Shown here piece after piece: positions 7,102-16,016 of a stretch of 64,000 bases of DNA; the stretch's first letter is position 1, and each line of letters starts with the position of its first letter. Both the position numbers and the translations under genes were made by a program. Under the pieces are notes generated by a model. The model searched no databases and had not been told where the DNA came from. It saw only the letters and a list, made by a program, of their open reading frames with translations. The stretch spans positions 29,422 to 93,421 of the forward strand of contig CASDXF010000005.1 in NCBI GenBank assembly GCA_949285075.1, given 5' to 3'. The DNA is from an uncultured Bacteroides sp. Its GTDB lineage: Bacteria > Bacteroidota > Bacteroidia > Bacteroidales > Bacteroidaceae.

Positions 7102-10092
7102 TTATGCAGCCGTCGATTTTTTCCCGCTCATCATCTTGTACGCGATAGGCGAAGCGATAAACAGTGAAGAGAACGTTCCAATTACGACACCGAGAATCAT
7201 CGCGAACGAGAAGCTGCGGATGCTCTCGCCTCCCAAGAAGAAGATGATAACCAACACAATCAGCGTAGACGAACCCGTGAACAGGGTACGGGTCAGCGTA
7301 GAGTTCAACGAATCGTTGAACAACTGGAACATGTCTCTCTTGGGATACAGGTGGAAGTACTCGCGCACACGGTCGAAGATAACCACCTTATCATTGATAG
7401 AGTAACCTACGGCAGTCAAGATAGCGCCGATAAAGGTCTGGTCTATCTCCATAGAGAAAGGCAAGATACCCCAAAAAATGGAGTAAACACCGAGGATAGC
7501 TACGGCATCGAACGTCAACGCCGCTACCGAACCGATACTGTAGGCGATATTGCGGAACCGCAACAGGATATACAGACCGATAGCTATCACCGCGAGAATG
7601 ACAGACCAGATGGCCGACACCTTGATGTCGTCCGCCACGCTCGGGCCCACCTTCTGCGAGCTGATGATGCTTCCGCCTCTATGGTCATCGCGATTGATGA
7701 ACCGCTCCAACGTAACGTCCTGAGCGAGCAACGGCTTCAGCAGCTCGTAAATCTTGGCCTCAATCTCCGAGTCCACATTCACGTCCGTCTCGTTGATTCG
7801 GTAGTTAGTACTGATACGCAGCGTCTTTCCGTCCGTTCCGATGGCGATAACGCTGACGTTAGCGTCCTCGAACTGGCCTTCCATCAATTCACGCACCTGC
7901 TCCGGCTCTATGGACTGCTCGAACCTTACCTGATAGTTACGTCCACCGGTAAAGTCGATACTCTGGCTCAATCCGCGCGTGCAGAGGAACGCGACGAATA
8001 CGATGAGCGCCACCAGTCCGCTAGTCAGCCATATCTTGTTACGGCCCATGAAGTTGAACTTGGTATCCTGCAGCACGCCCTTCGACAGCTTGGTCTCGAA
8101 CGTAAGGTGCTGCCACTTGTCTTTTCTCATGAAATGGTCAAACACCAGACGCGTCATGAACACGGCGGTGAAGAACGAGATAACGATACCTATAATCAAG
8201 GTCGTGGCGAATCCGCGGATAGGTCCGGTTCCGAAATAGAACAGGATGACACCCGTAATGATTGAGGTAAAGTTAGAGTCAAAGATAGCCGAGAAAGCGT
8301 TGGAATAACCGTCGGCCAACGCCCGCTTGATATTCTTTCCTCCGCGCAGCTCCTCCTTCGTGCGCTCAAATATCAGCACGTTCGCGTCGACCGCCATACC
8401 CAGAGAGAGCACCATACCGGCGATTCCGGACATGGTCAGCGCCGCTTGGAAAGAAGCGAGAACGCCAAACGTGAAGAACATGTTGAACAGCAAGGCGCCG
8501 TTAGCCACCATACCGGCCGTGAAGCCGTACATGGAACATACGTACACCATCAGCAGGATAAAGGCCACGATACAAGAGATGAAGCCCGCCTGAATGGACT
8601 CTTCTCCCAACGACGGACCAACGATGTCCTCCTGCACGATGTGCGCCGGAGCCGGCATCTTACCGGACACCAACACGTTGGCCAAGTCCTTCGTCTGCTC
8701 CGGAGTAAAGTTACCGGAGATTTCGGAGCGTCCTCCCGTAATCTCGCTATTGACGTTCGGGGCGGAATATACATAGTCATCCAATACGATAGCGATGGAA
8801 CGGCCGATGTTCTGCTTGGTCAGCTGCGCCCAACGGCGAGCCCCGTCGTTGTTCATGGCCATCGTCACGATAGGCTGATTGTATTGGTTGAACTCGTCTT
8901 TCGCGTCGGTTATCACGTCACCCTCCAGAGGAGCCTTTCCGTTACGCTCGGTCACCCGGATGGCGTATAGCTCGAAGGTCTGCTTCTTCGGGTCGAATTC
9001 GGCGGCGGAAACGCCCCACTTCAGTCGGAGGTCTTTCGGCAGCTCAGCCTTCACCTCCGGCATGTTCAGGTACTTGTTGACCTCGGCCGTATCTCTCGAA
9101 TTGGCGTATCCCACTACCGGGCCTTGACCGCTTGAATTGGGCTGAAGTATCGACAGCAACGGGTATTGCTTCTTCAGTTCCTCCATGTTGACGCTCTTGT
9201 CGGCTTCCTTCGTCTCGCCTTTCAGCGCCGCGGCAAGGCTGTCGGCGGCGCTCACCTGCTTAGCGTCCTCGGCCGCGTCGGCCACGAGGTTCGTCGAGTC
9301 AGTCTTCGCGGCTGAGTCTTCTCCAAGTATCACGCGCAGCTTCGCGTCGGCCGCCTGTATGGAAGCAAGCACCTCGCGGGCGCTGTACGTCTCCCAGAAC
9401 TCAAGGTTGGCCGAGCCTTGCAACAGCTTTCTCACGCGCTCCGGCTCCTTGATACCCGGCAGCTCCACCATGATGCGGCCCATCTTGTCCTCCAAGCTCT
9501 GGATATTCGGCTGAACCACGCCGAAGCGGTCGATACGCGTACGGAGCACGTTATATGAGTTGGCCACGGCTGCTTTCACTTCCTCCCTCAGCACCTTCTC
9601 GACCTCAGCGTCCGTTGACTTCTGGTTGACTTTATCCTTCAGTTGTTGCGTTGCGAAAAGTTCGGCGAGTTTCGCGTCCGGAGCGGCCTTGTGATATTCT
9701 CTGATAAATAAGGTAATGACATCGTCCTGACTGTTCACCGCTTGCTTGGCTGCTTCGGCCAACGCGTTGTTGAACGTCTCGTCCGGCTTGTTGTCAGCCA
9801 ATGCCCTAATCACGTCCGGTACGGAAACCTCAAGGATAACGTTCATACCCCCCTTCAAGTCCAGACCTAGACCAATCTCCATTTCACGGCACTGTTGCAG
9901 CGTCCAGTTGCCCAGCCACACCTTCTGGTTGGCAAGCGAGTCGAGGTAATCCTGCTCCACTTGCGGGTCTCCGTTCGCGATTTCCTTCGCCTTATTGGTA
10001 TAATGGCGTGTCACGAAGGAGAAGGAAAGGTAGAACAGGCACACCAACGTGAGCAGTACCGCAAAAACCTTTACAAATCCTTTGTTTTGCAT
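7102..10092 (-). CDS. secDF: Protein translocase subunit SecDF (fused)
   Basis: 996 residues: the SecD and SecF halves of the proton-driven Sec accessory complex in one chain, as in Bacteroidota. An N-terminal helix (about 9-27) is followed by GLGLDLKGGMNVILEV, the SecD signature. A low-complexity Ala/Asp/Lys insert lies near 255-310. The SecD six-helix part includes GMAVDANVLIFERTKEE. The SecF half begins near 680 with SIDFTGGRNYQVRFEQ and ends with GYSINDKVVIFDRVRE. It works in the inner membrane with SecYEG to finish protein export. It has its own promoter and terminator and stands alone. Confidence 0.95.
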   Translation of the reverse strand: MQNKGFVKVFAVLLTLVCLFYLSFSFVTRHYTNKAKEIANGDPQVEQDYLDSLANQKVWLGNWTLQQCREMEIGLGLDLKGGMNVILEVSVPDVIRALADNKPDETFNNALAEAAKQAVNSQDDVITLFIREYHKAAPDAKLAELFATQQLKDKVNQKSTDAEVEKVLREEVKAAVANSYNVLRTRIDRFGVVQPNIQSLEDKMGRIMVELPGIKEPERVRKLLQGSANLEFWETYSAREVLASIQAADAKLRVILGEDSAAKTDSTNLVADAAEDAKQVSAADSLAAALKGETKEADKSVNMEELKKQYPLLSILQPNSSGQGPVVGYANSRDTAEVNKYLNMPEVKAELPKDLRLKWGVSAAEFDPKKQTFELYAIRVTERNGKAPLEGDVITDAKDEFNQYNQPIVTMAMNNDGARRWAQLTKQNIGRSIAIVLDDYVYSAPNVNSEITGGRSEISGNFTPEQTKDLANVLVSGKMPAPAHIVQEDIVGPSLGEESIQAGFISCIVAFILLMVYVCSMYGFTAGMVANGALLFNMFFTFGVLASFQAALTMSGIAGMVLSLGMAVDANVLIFERTKEELRGGKNIKRALADGYSNAFSAIFDSNFTSIITGVILFYFGTGPIRGFATTLIIGIVISFFTAVFMTRLVFDHFMRKDKWQHLTFETKLSKGVLQDTKFNFMGRNKIWLTSGLVALIVFVAFLCTRGLSQSIDFTGGRNYQVRFEQSIEPEQVRELMEGQFEDANVSVIAIGTDGKTLRISTNYRINETDVNVDSEIEAKIYELLKPLLAQDVTLERFINRDDHRGGSIISSQKVGPSVADDIKVSAIWSVILAVIAIGLYILLRFRNIAYSIGSVAALTFDAVAILGVYSIFWGILPFSMEIDQTFIGAILTAVGYSINDKVVIFDRVREYFHLYPKRDMFQLFNDSLNSTLTRTLFTGSSTLIVLVIIFFLGGESIRSFSFAMILGVVIGTFSSLFIASPIAYKMMSGKKSTAA

Positions 10093-10182
10093 TTTACTTT
10101 AGTTTATGATGATTACTTTTTTAATTTAATTTCCTTTATCGTTTTGTCGCATAGAAGATACACTCTACCGCATACAAGGCTG

Positions 10183-10190
10183 CAAATATA
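10183..10190 (-). promoter_or_regulatory. Predicted -7 element for secDF
   Basis: The minus strand reads TATATTTG, a perfect match to the Bacteroidota TAnnTTTG consensus, about 90 bp before the secDF start. A TTTTGAC sequence lies further upstream at somewhat wide spacing. A run of A follows the upstream side. Confidence 0.55.
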
Positions 10191-10452
10191 GTTTTTTTTT
10201 CACATTCGTATGTCAAAAGCCCTCAAATATTTGTTTTTTAGCGGCGGCGGGAGCGAGTACAGTTGCGCTCCGTCTAGCCATTTCGGTTTAACCCGACATT
10301 AGGCGAACAGGCGTCACGGAACTGGCCCGCGAAACAAATGGAAAACGGAGCGACGAGAGGTGAAAGGTCAAGGAGAATCCAACATCCACACAATCATCTC
10401 ATTTTCAACGCATAGTGTTCCCCTTCACCAATATTCGGCTTCCCCGTTTGAG

Positions 10453-10556
10453 AATCAGCCCTACGGCTCGTGACAGACAGCCCCACGGCTCGCGACGGAA
10501 AGGGCTGTTTCTCACGACGGAAAGGGCTACGGCTCACGAGCGACGGAAAGGGCTGA
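10453..10556. repeat. 22-bp-period intergenic repeat array, site 2
   Basis: The unit reads in the opposite orientation to site 1: CAGCCCTACGGCTCGTGACAGA, then CAGCCCCACGGCTCGCGACGGA, then AAGGGCTGTTTCTCACGACGGA, each 22 bp apart, with a last irregular unit. It lies in the 620-bp divergent region between secDF and cbpA. The remaining parts of that region hold no gene I can see. Confidence 0.8.
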
Positions 10557-10668
10557 ACGACCGGTGGCCGGCGCTCGGCCTTGTCCGGGACGAGGCCGGG
10601 AGGTAGGCGCGGGGCGGAGCGTTTGGTTTAAATATTACTAATTATTGAAACAAAGGGCTTTATTGGCG

Positions 10669-10677
10669 TATTATTTG
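10669..10677 (+). promoter_or_regulatory. Possible -7 element for cbpA
   Basis: TATTATTTG is a near match to TAnnTTTG, with one extra base in the spacer. It is 36 bp before the cbpA start, in AT-rich DNA. It is only a rough match. Confidence 0.35.
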
Positions 10678-10712
10678 CACTAAACAATAAAAAACATCTA
10701 AATTCATAAAAA

Positions 10713-11660
10713 ATGGCTTATATAGACTATTATCAGATTCTTGGAGTGGACAAGGGCGCTTCTCAGGATGATATCAAGAAGGCCTACCGCAAGTTGGCCC
10801 GGAAATATCATCCGGACCTGAACCCGGACGACCCAAGCGCGAAGGATAAGTTTCAGCAGATAAACGAAGCCAACGAGGTGCTCAGCGACCCGGAAAAACG
10901 CAAGAAGTACGACGAGTACGGCGAACAGTGGAAGCACGCCGATGAGTTTGAAGCGCAAAAACGGGCGCGGCAGGCGGGAGGATTCGGCGGATTCGGAAAC
11001 GCGGGACACGGATTCACGGACGGAAACGGCACGTACTGGTACACCTCTTCGGGAGACGGATTCTCGGACGGAGAGAGGGGAGAGTTCTCCGACTTCTTCG
11101 AGTCGCTGTTCGGGCACGGCAGAAGCGGACGGCAGGAACGGACGGGATTCCGCGGGAACGACTATAACGCCGAGCTGCACCTGTCGCTCCGCGAGGCGGC
11201 GCAGACGCGCAAGCAGGTACTGACGGTGAACGGGAAGCAGATACGCATCACGATTCCCGCGGGCGTGGCCGACGGGCAGGTCATCAAGCTGAAAGGATAC
11301 GGCGGGAACGGCGTCAACGGAGGACCCGCGGGAGACTTGTACATCACATTCGTCATAGCCGAAGACCCCGTGTTCAAGCGCTTGGGAGACGACCTGTACG
11401 TAAACGCGGACATCGACCTCTACACCGCCGTACTGGGAGGAGAGAAGGTGATAGACACGCTGGACGGCAAGGTAAGGCTGAAAATCAACCCCGAGACGCA
11501 GAACGGCACGAAAGTGCGGCTGAAAGGCAAAGGATTCCCCGTCTACAAGCAGGAAGGGAAAGCCGGCGACTTGATAGTGACTTACAACGTCATGATTCCC
11601 ACGCGCCTGACCGACAGGCAGAAGGAATTGTTCAGACAGCTACAGAGTATGAACCAATAA
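10713..11660 (+). CDS. cbpA: DnaJ-class co-chaperone CbpA
   Basis: 315 residues. An N-terminal J domain (about 4-70) carries the HPD motif ([10 protein letters not shown]). A Gly/Phe-rich linker with [13 protein letters not shown] follows. Two C-terminal substrate-binding domains span about 145-310 ([21 protein letters not shown]). The cysteine-rich zinc domain of DnaJ is absent, so it is the CbpA type. It stimulates Hsp70 ATPase and may bind curved DNA. The chaperone modulator gene lies 12 bp downstream and is probably cotranscribed. Confidence 0.9.
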   Translation: MAYIDYYQILGVDKGASQDDIKKAYRKLARKYHPDLNPDDPSAKDKFQQINEANEVLSDPEKRKKYDEYGEQWKHADEFEAQKRARQAGGFGGFGNAGHGFTDGNGTYWYTSSGDGFSDGERGEFSDFFESLFGHGRSGRQERTGFRGNDYNAELHLSLREAAQTRKQVLTVNGKQIRITIPAGVADGQVIKLKGYGGNGVNGGPAGDLYITFVIAEDPVFKRLGDDLYVNADIDLYTAVLGGEKVIDTLDGKVRLKINPETQNGTKVRLKGKGFPVYKQEGKAGDLIVTYNVMIPTRLTDRQKELFRQLQSMNQ

Positions 11661-11672
11661 AGAACGAACATT

Positions 11673-11987
11673 ATGCAGACTGAATTAATCATTGTCAGTG
11701 AATACTGTCACAAATGTCATATAGAGCCTTCGTTCATCGACATGCTTGAAGAAGGCGGCCTGATAGAAGTACGCGACGAGGAAGGCGAACACTATCTGCT
11801 CGCCTCGCAGCTGCCCGAGATAGAGCGCTACAGCCGAATGTATTACGACCTCTCCATCAACATGGAGGGCATTGACGCCATCCACCATCTGCTGGAAAAG
11901 ATAGAAAGGATGCGGCGGGAGATAGAATCACTTCGCAGGGAGCTGCAGCTTTACCGGCGGCGGGAGATTAAGGACATCGACTGGTGA
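11673..11987 (+). CDS. cbpM: Chaperone modulator CbpM-like protein
   Basis: 104 residues. CbpM proteins bind the J domain of CbpA and inhibit it. The sequence has the family layout: an N-terminal MerR-like helical part (ISEYCHKCHIEPSFIDMLEEGGLI) and a C-terminal helix rich in Arg and Glu (IERMRREIESLRRELQLY), likely a coiled coil. The position directly after cbpA is typical and is the strongest support. Confidence 0.8.
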   Translation: MQTELIIVSEYCHKCHIEPSFIDMLEEGGLIEVRDEEGEHYLLASQLPEIERYSRMYYDLSINMEGIDAIHHLLEKIERMRREIESLRRELQLYRRREIKDIDW

Positions 11988-12107
11988 GACGAGCCGCCTG
12001 CGGCGGAACGTCCCGCAAGAGAAAGCCCGCGCGGCGCGGAATGACCGTTAATAACCCTAAGAATGGTATTAAATTTTGTTTCAACCCGCGTTTTTTCCGC
12101 CGCGCTG

Positions 12108-12138
12108 TTTGCTGTTATCATAATAGCGCGTATCTTCG
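12108..12138 (+). promoter_or_regulatory. Promoter of the small RNA at 12140-12204
   Basis: TTTG (12108-12111), a 19-bp spacer and TATCTTCG (12131-12138) fit the Bacteroidota sigma-ABfr consensus with one mismatch. No coding sequence follows on this strand before the terminator at 12182, so the promoter appears to serve a short RNA. Confidence 0.65.
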
Positions 12139-12139
12139 C

Positions 12140-12204
12140 AGTGTGTTTTCATAGTATTAGATTTAAGGTTAACAAAAGGTTGGGCTCAGCGGAGCCCTTT
12201 TTTT
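12140..12204 (+). ncRNA. Probable small RNA of about 65 nt with intrinsic terminator
   Basis: A good promoter ends at 12138. A terminator hairpin (GGGCTCAGCGGAGCCC, 12182-12197) with seven T follows. The sequence between has no start codon. The single-stranded part contains GTATTAGATTTAAGGTTAAC. The layout recalls the paralogous FopS small-RNA family of Bacteroides thetaiotaomicron, but I rely on memory for that likeness. The terminator may also stop read-through from cbpA-cbpM. Confidence 0.5.
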
Positions 12205-12216
12205 ATGCCCGTAATC

Positions 12217-13293
12217 CTACTTATGAAGGTAGCACCAGATGGGATAATGGTCGGAGTCTTTGATGGAATCGTCTACCGTACAACGATAGGGCTTCAAGTC
12301 GGGGCTGACTAGAATGTTGTCGATGCGGAAATAGAACTTGTTCTGGTTGTAAGAGATGCCCAACCCGTTGCCCGACTCCGTAAAGGCGTCGTTCAGCCGG
12401 CGGGTAAGCGCCCGATGAACGTACGAGATGGAAACGTCGTTGAAATCGCCGCAGGCGATTATGGAGGAGTAACGGCTTCCGGCGATGACCCCGGCCACCG
12501 AATCGGCCTGCACGGAGCGTATGGAGGTCGCCTCCGCGAACTTCCGGACAAACTGTCGCAACCTCGTCTTCACTTTCCGGGCGTCCGGGTCGTCTATCAT
12601 GTCCTCGTACAGTCCCCTGTCTTCTTTGGTCAGCTTGTTCGACTCAAGATGGTTGTTTATCAGGGTGAGGGTGTCCGCTCCCATCTTCAGCGTATAGACC
12701 ATCGAGCCGTTGGAGACGCTCTCGTATCCCACGGGCCTCTCCGACAGTATCGGAAACTTGGAGAAGCAGGCAAGGCTCGACGTGCCGCCGCTTCCCGCCC
12801 GGTGTATCGAGCGGTAGGGGTAATCCTTCAAGGCGGTCAGGACATCCTTTTCCGTCAGCCGCTTCGCGCTGCCCGAGACGCTGTACTCCTGTAGGCAGAT
12901 GATGTCGGCCCCGCTATCGGCGAGATAGGAAAGGACCGGGTTCCGGCCGTCCTTCTTCTCGTGCGCGTTGAATCCCATCACGTTATAGGACAGCAGCTTA
13001 ACGCTTCCTTCGGGAATCTCCCCGGAAACGGGATTGACGGGGATATAGGTACGTATCTGCGGAAAGCAGACCAACAGTCCGGCGAGGGACAGCAGCGCGT
13101 AGCGACGCCTTACGACCAGCCAAAGCAGGAAAAAGCCGAGAACGGCGGCGAGAAAGAGGGGAAACACCAATCCAAGACAAGAGACCACCGGATAGCACCG
13201 CGGATGAAGAAAGGGACTATAGGCGCTCAACGCCAACATCCCGACCAGAAAGGCGTTGGCGAACAGCAGTAAGTATGTAAGCAGCTTCCCCAT
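12217..13293 (-). CDS. Membrane-anchored endonuclease/exonuclease/phosphatase family protein
   Basis: 358 residues. Three N-terminal membrane helices (about 4-24, 34-60 and 62-82) are followed by an EEP-fold domain from about residue 95: VKLLSYNVMGFNAHE, IICLQEYS (metal-binding Glu), TLINNHLESN, ACGDFNDVS and SDHYPIWCYL (catalytic His near the C-terminus). The family cleaves phosphodiester or phosphomonoester bonds in nucleic acids, phospholipids or signalling molecules. The substrate is not known. It lies downstream of two rhomboid genes on the same strand, 38 bp away. Confidence 0.85.
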   Translation of the reverse strand: MGKLLTYLLLFANAFLVGMLALSAYSPFLHPRCYPVVSCLGLVFPLFLAAVLGFFLLWLVVRRRYALLSLAGLLVCFPQIRTYIPVNPVSGEIPEGSVKLLSYNVMGFNAHEKKDGRNPVLSYLADSGADIICLQEYSVSGSAKRLTEKDVLTALKDYPYRSIHRAGSGGTSSLACFSKFPILSERPVGYESVSNGSMVYTLKMGADTLTLINNHLESNKLTKEDRGLYEDMIDDPDARKVKTRLRQFVRKFAEATSIRSVQADSVAGVIAGSRYSSIIACGDFNDVSISYVHRALTRRLNDAFTESGNGLGISYNQNKFYFRIDNILVSPDLKPYRCTVDDSIKDSDHYPIWCYLHK

Positions 13294-13331
13294 GCAAAGC
13301 GTAATTTAAGCAGACGGAAACGGCGGCGCGC

Positions 13332-14234
13332 CTACCGGTTACCGGCGTCGAACAGCCTTTTCTTCTCCTCCGTGGTGAGGCTCTCGTAGCCGGAGCGCTT
13401 CAGCTTCTCCAAGATGCGGTCTATCTCGTCCGACTGCGCCTTCTTGCGGGCGTTGTACTCATAGTCCATCTCCCGCTGAGATTTCCCTCCCCGGTATATC
13501 TTCATCTTGGGCCTGCGCTGCCGGGGCTTCCCGCGGAAGAGGGAGGCAAGGCCGTCCAACGCCCGGTTTATCCAAGCGGTCAGGTCTCTGCCCCTGCTCA
13601 GGCCCGAGGCGAACCACAGTCCGGCGAGCGCGCCACCCAGATGGGCGATGTGTCCGCCGGCGTTACTGGAGGTGATGAACAGCAGGTCGGTCACGATGAC
13701 GACAAGGGCCAGATACTTCAGCCGTATCACGCCGAAAAGAAAAAGCCGTATCGGGTAGTTGGGCTCACGGTAGGCCGTAGCTGTCACCACGGCCAGAATG
13801 GAGGCCGAGGCCCCTACCAGCGTGGCCGAGGAGACGTGGGGGGCGAAGTAGGGAAACACGTTATAGGCCACCATATAGAGCAACCCGCCGCACAAGCCCC
13901 CCAAGACGTAGACACCCCGCAAGTGCTTGGCGGAGAAGAAATAGAGGAACATGCCGCCAAACCAGTAGAGCCAAAGCATATTGAAAAGGATATGCAGGAA
14001 GTTGGCGTGCATGAACATGTAGGTGAACAGCGACCACGGGCGGAGGATAAACTCCCCGAAGGAGGCCGGAAGCGCGAGCGGCCTGACGACACTCGCCGCG
14101 TCGAGATTGAACAGGCGGAACAGTACCCCAAGCAGGGCCACCGCCACAAAGACGCCTACATTAATATATATGAGCTGAATGAATACATTGCCCCGGCGAA
14201 AGGCGTCGCGCAGGTCAGTAATAATATGTGCCAT
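13332..14234 (-). CDS. Rhomboid family intramembrane serine protease
   Basis: 300 residues, with six or so membrane helices in the first 210. The catalytic serine lies in VGASASILAV (about residue 143) and the catalytic histidine in HIAHLGGALAG (about 195). The H..N pair of loop/helix 2 appears as HANFLHILFNMLWLYWFG. The cytosolic C-terminal tail is basic and helical (KIYRGGKSQREMDYEYNARKKAQ). It overlaps the upstream rhomboid gene by 20 bp, which suggests translational coupling. Confidence 0.85.
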   Translation of the reverse strand: MAHIITDLRDAFRRGNVFIQLIYINVGVFVAVALLGVLFRLFNLDAASVVRPLALPASFGEFILRPWSLFTYMFMHANFLHILFNMLWLYWFGGMFLYFFSAKHLRGVYVLGGLCGGLLYMVAYNVFPYFAPHVSSATLVGASASILAVVTATAYREPNYPIRLFLFGVIRLKYLALVVIVTDLLFITSSNAGGHIAHLGGALAGLWFASGLSRGRDLTAWINRALDGLASLFRGKPRQRRPKMKIYRGGKSQREMDYEYNARKKAQSDEIDRILEKLKRSGYESLTTEEKKRLFDAGNR

Positions 14235-14892
14235 TGCTCCTGTCTTTTTTCTTCCAATACAAAATGAGCATCAACCCGAACAGCATACCGCCGAGGTGGG
14301 CGAAGTGGGCCACGTTGTCGCCAGAGCTGTTGGCGATTCCCGAGAAAAGCTCGATGACGGCGTAGCCTATCACGAAGTATTTGGCCTTGATGGGGAAAGG
14401 CAAAGGGAAGATGAACAGCCGCTCCTCGGGGAACATGACACCGAAAGCCAACAGGATGCCGTAAACCGCTCCGGAGGCTCCTACCGTCCGCATCAGGTTC
14501 AGATATTCCTCCATCGGAATGAACCGGTAAAGGGCGCTATGCGCATCATAATACCCAAACGCGTCCACGGCATACTGAATGTACTGCACTCCCTCCTGAA
14601 TGAGCCCGGCCCCCACGCCGCACACCAAGTAATATAGGAGGAAACGCTTGGGGCCCCACGTCCGTTCGAGGATAGGGCCGAACATGAACACGGCGAACAT
14701 GTTGAAGAAGATATGCGTGAACCCCGCGTGCATGAACATGTAGCTAATCAGCTGCAAGGGATTAAAGTCGCTGGCAAGGAAGAAGTGGAGGCTCAGCGCG
14801 TTGTCGAGGTCTATCCCGTAACGTTGGGCGACGAGCGTCCCGAAGAACACAAGCACGTTGATAATAATCAGGTTCTTAGTAATCGGCGGCAT
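14215..14892 (-). CDS. Rhomboid family intramembrane serine protease
   Basis: 225 residues from the ATG at 14892 (MPPITKNLI). An in-frame ATG at 14952 would add 20 residues not typical of the family. The active-site serine lies in VGASGAVYGILLAFG and the histidine in HFAHLGGMLFGL. HAGFTHIFFNMFAVFMFG is the loop/helix 2 signature. It lacks the basic tail of its neighbour. The two rhomboid genes overlap by 20 bp and probably derive from an old duplication. A near-match promoter (TACTTTCG, minus strand, about 14927-14934) lies upstream. Confidence 0.85.
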   Translation of the reverse strand: MPPITKNLIIINVLVFFGTLVAQRYGIDLDNALSLHFFLASDFNPLQLISYMFMHAGFTHIFFNMFAVFMFGPILERTWGPKRFLLYYLVCGVGAGLIQEGVQYIQYAVDAFGYYDAHSALYRFIPMEEYLNLMRTVGASGAVYGILLAFGVMFPEERLFIFPLPFPIKAKYFVIGYAVIELFSGIANSSGDNVAHFAHLGGMLFGLMLILYWKKKDRSNGTYYY

Positions 14893-15015
14893 AATGTCTG
14901 TAACGATTCTTAAATGATTTGCCCGCGAAAGTACGAATAAATTCCATTCCACCGCCCGAAAACCCCGTTCCGTTTGCTCTTTTTCAAGAATTCGGTTCGT
15001 TTTTTGGGCTTTTTA

Positions 15016-15046
15016 TTTGATATATGGTTTTGTTCGTCTATATTTG
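15016..15046 (+). promoter_or_regulatory. Promoter of the HU gene
   Basis: TTTG (15016-15019), 19 bp, then TATATTTG (15039-15046): a perfect Bacteroidota promoter. It lies inside the upstream in-frame extension of the HU frame, which supports the downstream start at 15099. Confidence 0.8.
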
Positions 15047-15098
15047 TGGAATTCAAAACAAGAACATTTCATTAATTCATCAATTCATCCTACGTATC

Positions 15099-15371
15099 AT
15101 GAATAAGTCTGATCTTATCAACGCGATGGCCTGCGAAACTCACATGAGTAAGGCCGACACGAAAAAGGCTCTTGAGGCTTTCATCAACTCCGTCACCAAA
15201 GCCATGAAGGCGGGCGACAAGGTTTCTCTCGTAGGCTTCGGGACGTTCATGCTCAATGAACGGGCCGAGCGAAAGGGCATCAACCCCGCAACGAAAGAAA
15301 TCATCACCATACCCGCCAAGAAGGTGGTGAAGTTTAAGCCGGGAGCGGAACTGTCCGAAGCGGTAGAATAA
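15099..15371 (+). CDS. HU-family DNA-binding protein
   Basis: 90 residues, the standard HU length. The N-terminal helices (MNKSDLINAMACETHMSKAD) and DKVSLVGFGTFMLNERAER lead to the arm GINPATKEIITIPAKKVVKFKPG. HU bends and compacts DNA as a dimer. I chose the ATG at 15099 because it matches the family and because the promoter overlaps the upstream in-frame ATG at 15024. A terminator follows directly. Confidence 0.95.
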   Translation: MNKSDLINAMACETHMSKADTKKALEAFINSVTKAMKAGDKVSLVGFGTFMLNERAERKGINPATKEIITIPAKKVVKFKPGAELSEAVE

Positions 15372-15392
15372 CCGCCTGACGAAAGGAACTTG

Positions 15393-15428
15393 AAGGGAGA
15401 GAGGCTAACCACGCCCCTCTCCCTTTTT
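15393..15428 (+). terminator. Intrinsic terminator of the HU gene
   Basis: AAGGGAGAG (15393-15401) pairs with CTCTCCCTT (15417-15425) and a run of T follows. Confidence 0.8.
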
Positions 15429-15505
15429 CTTTGTCAAAGCGGAAGCCCGGGGAAGCGCCACTCCGCGGAGGAAAACGGGAAGGAAAACCGGCCGCAATGC
15501 GCAGC

Positions 15506-15585
15506 GCTATTTCTCATGAGCCGCCGCCCTGTTTCTCGTGAGCCGTAGCGCCATCTCTCACGAGAAATAGCCCTACGGTTCACGG
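15506..15585. repeat. 22-bp-period intergenic repeat array, site 3
   Basis: GAGCCGCCGCCCTGTTTCTCGT, then GAGCCGTAGCGCCATCTCTCAC (22 bp each), then an inverted unit GAGAAATAGCCCTACGGTTCAC. The direct and inverted units could form a hairpin. Confidence 0.8.
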
Positions 15586-15985
15586 CGGTTGGGGGAAGGA
15601 GTCACAATCATTCATATCACACTGATAATTTCAGCCAATGACGCAAGCCCGAATCCGGGAAAGCCCTGCTACGCATAACCGCAGCGTATCGCTCATACGG
15701 TACCTATGGCGGCTATGTGACCACCACCCTATACCGCCCCGAAATCGAATCACGGCTATCCAAAGTTGCACCTCTTCGAGGTGCAGCAGCGGGAAATACC
15801 GCTCCTTCCGCAGGTACCGCTATGCGGCACGCCGCAGTCAAGCGCAAGTAGGACGCACCGTCACCCCCTGACTCGCGCGTCATTTTAAAGAAAGCGGGAC
15901 GATTAGGGCGGCGCAATTCCCCACTTAAAAACCCTCCATGCTCAATTTTCAATTCTCCATTTAATAAAATCCCAATGATTTTCCG
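15586..15985. other. Intergenic stretch without a recognised gene
   Basis: About 400 bp between HU and argS. It holds an 8-bp perfect hairpin (TGCACCTC/GAGGTGCA, 15767-15785). It also has a plus-strand open frame ending at 15851 that lacks a start codon and has gene-like composition, perhaps a decayed gene. The last part (about 15935-15965) is the AT-rich simple sequence (CAATTTTCAATTCTCC) that recurs at about 53.7 kb. I see no function. Confidence 0.5.
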
Positions 15986-15993
15986 TAAGTTTG
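15986..15993 (+). promoter_or_regulatory. Predicted -7 element for argS
   Basis: TAAGTTTG matches TAnnTTTG and lies 24 bp before the argS ATG. No clear TTTG is present at the expected distance upstream. Confidence 0.45.
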
Positions 15994-16016
15994 TCCCCCA
16001 AGAAATAACGTTGAAT

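Noticed and set aside
15640-15851. A plus-strand frame without a start codon, with gene-like composition
   Set aside because: No start, no recognised family and a hairpin inside. It is described only as an unexplained intergenic stretch.
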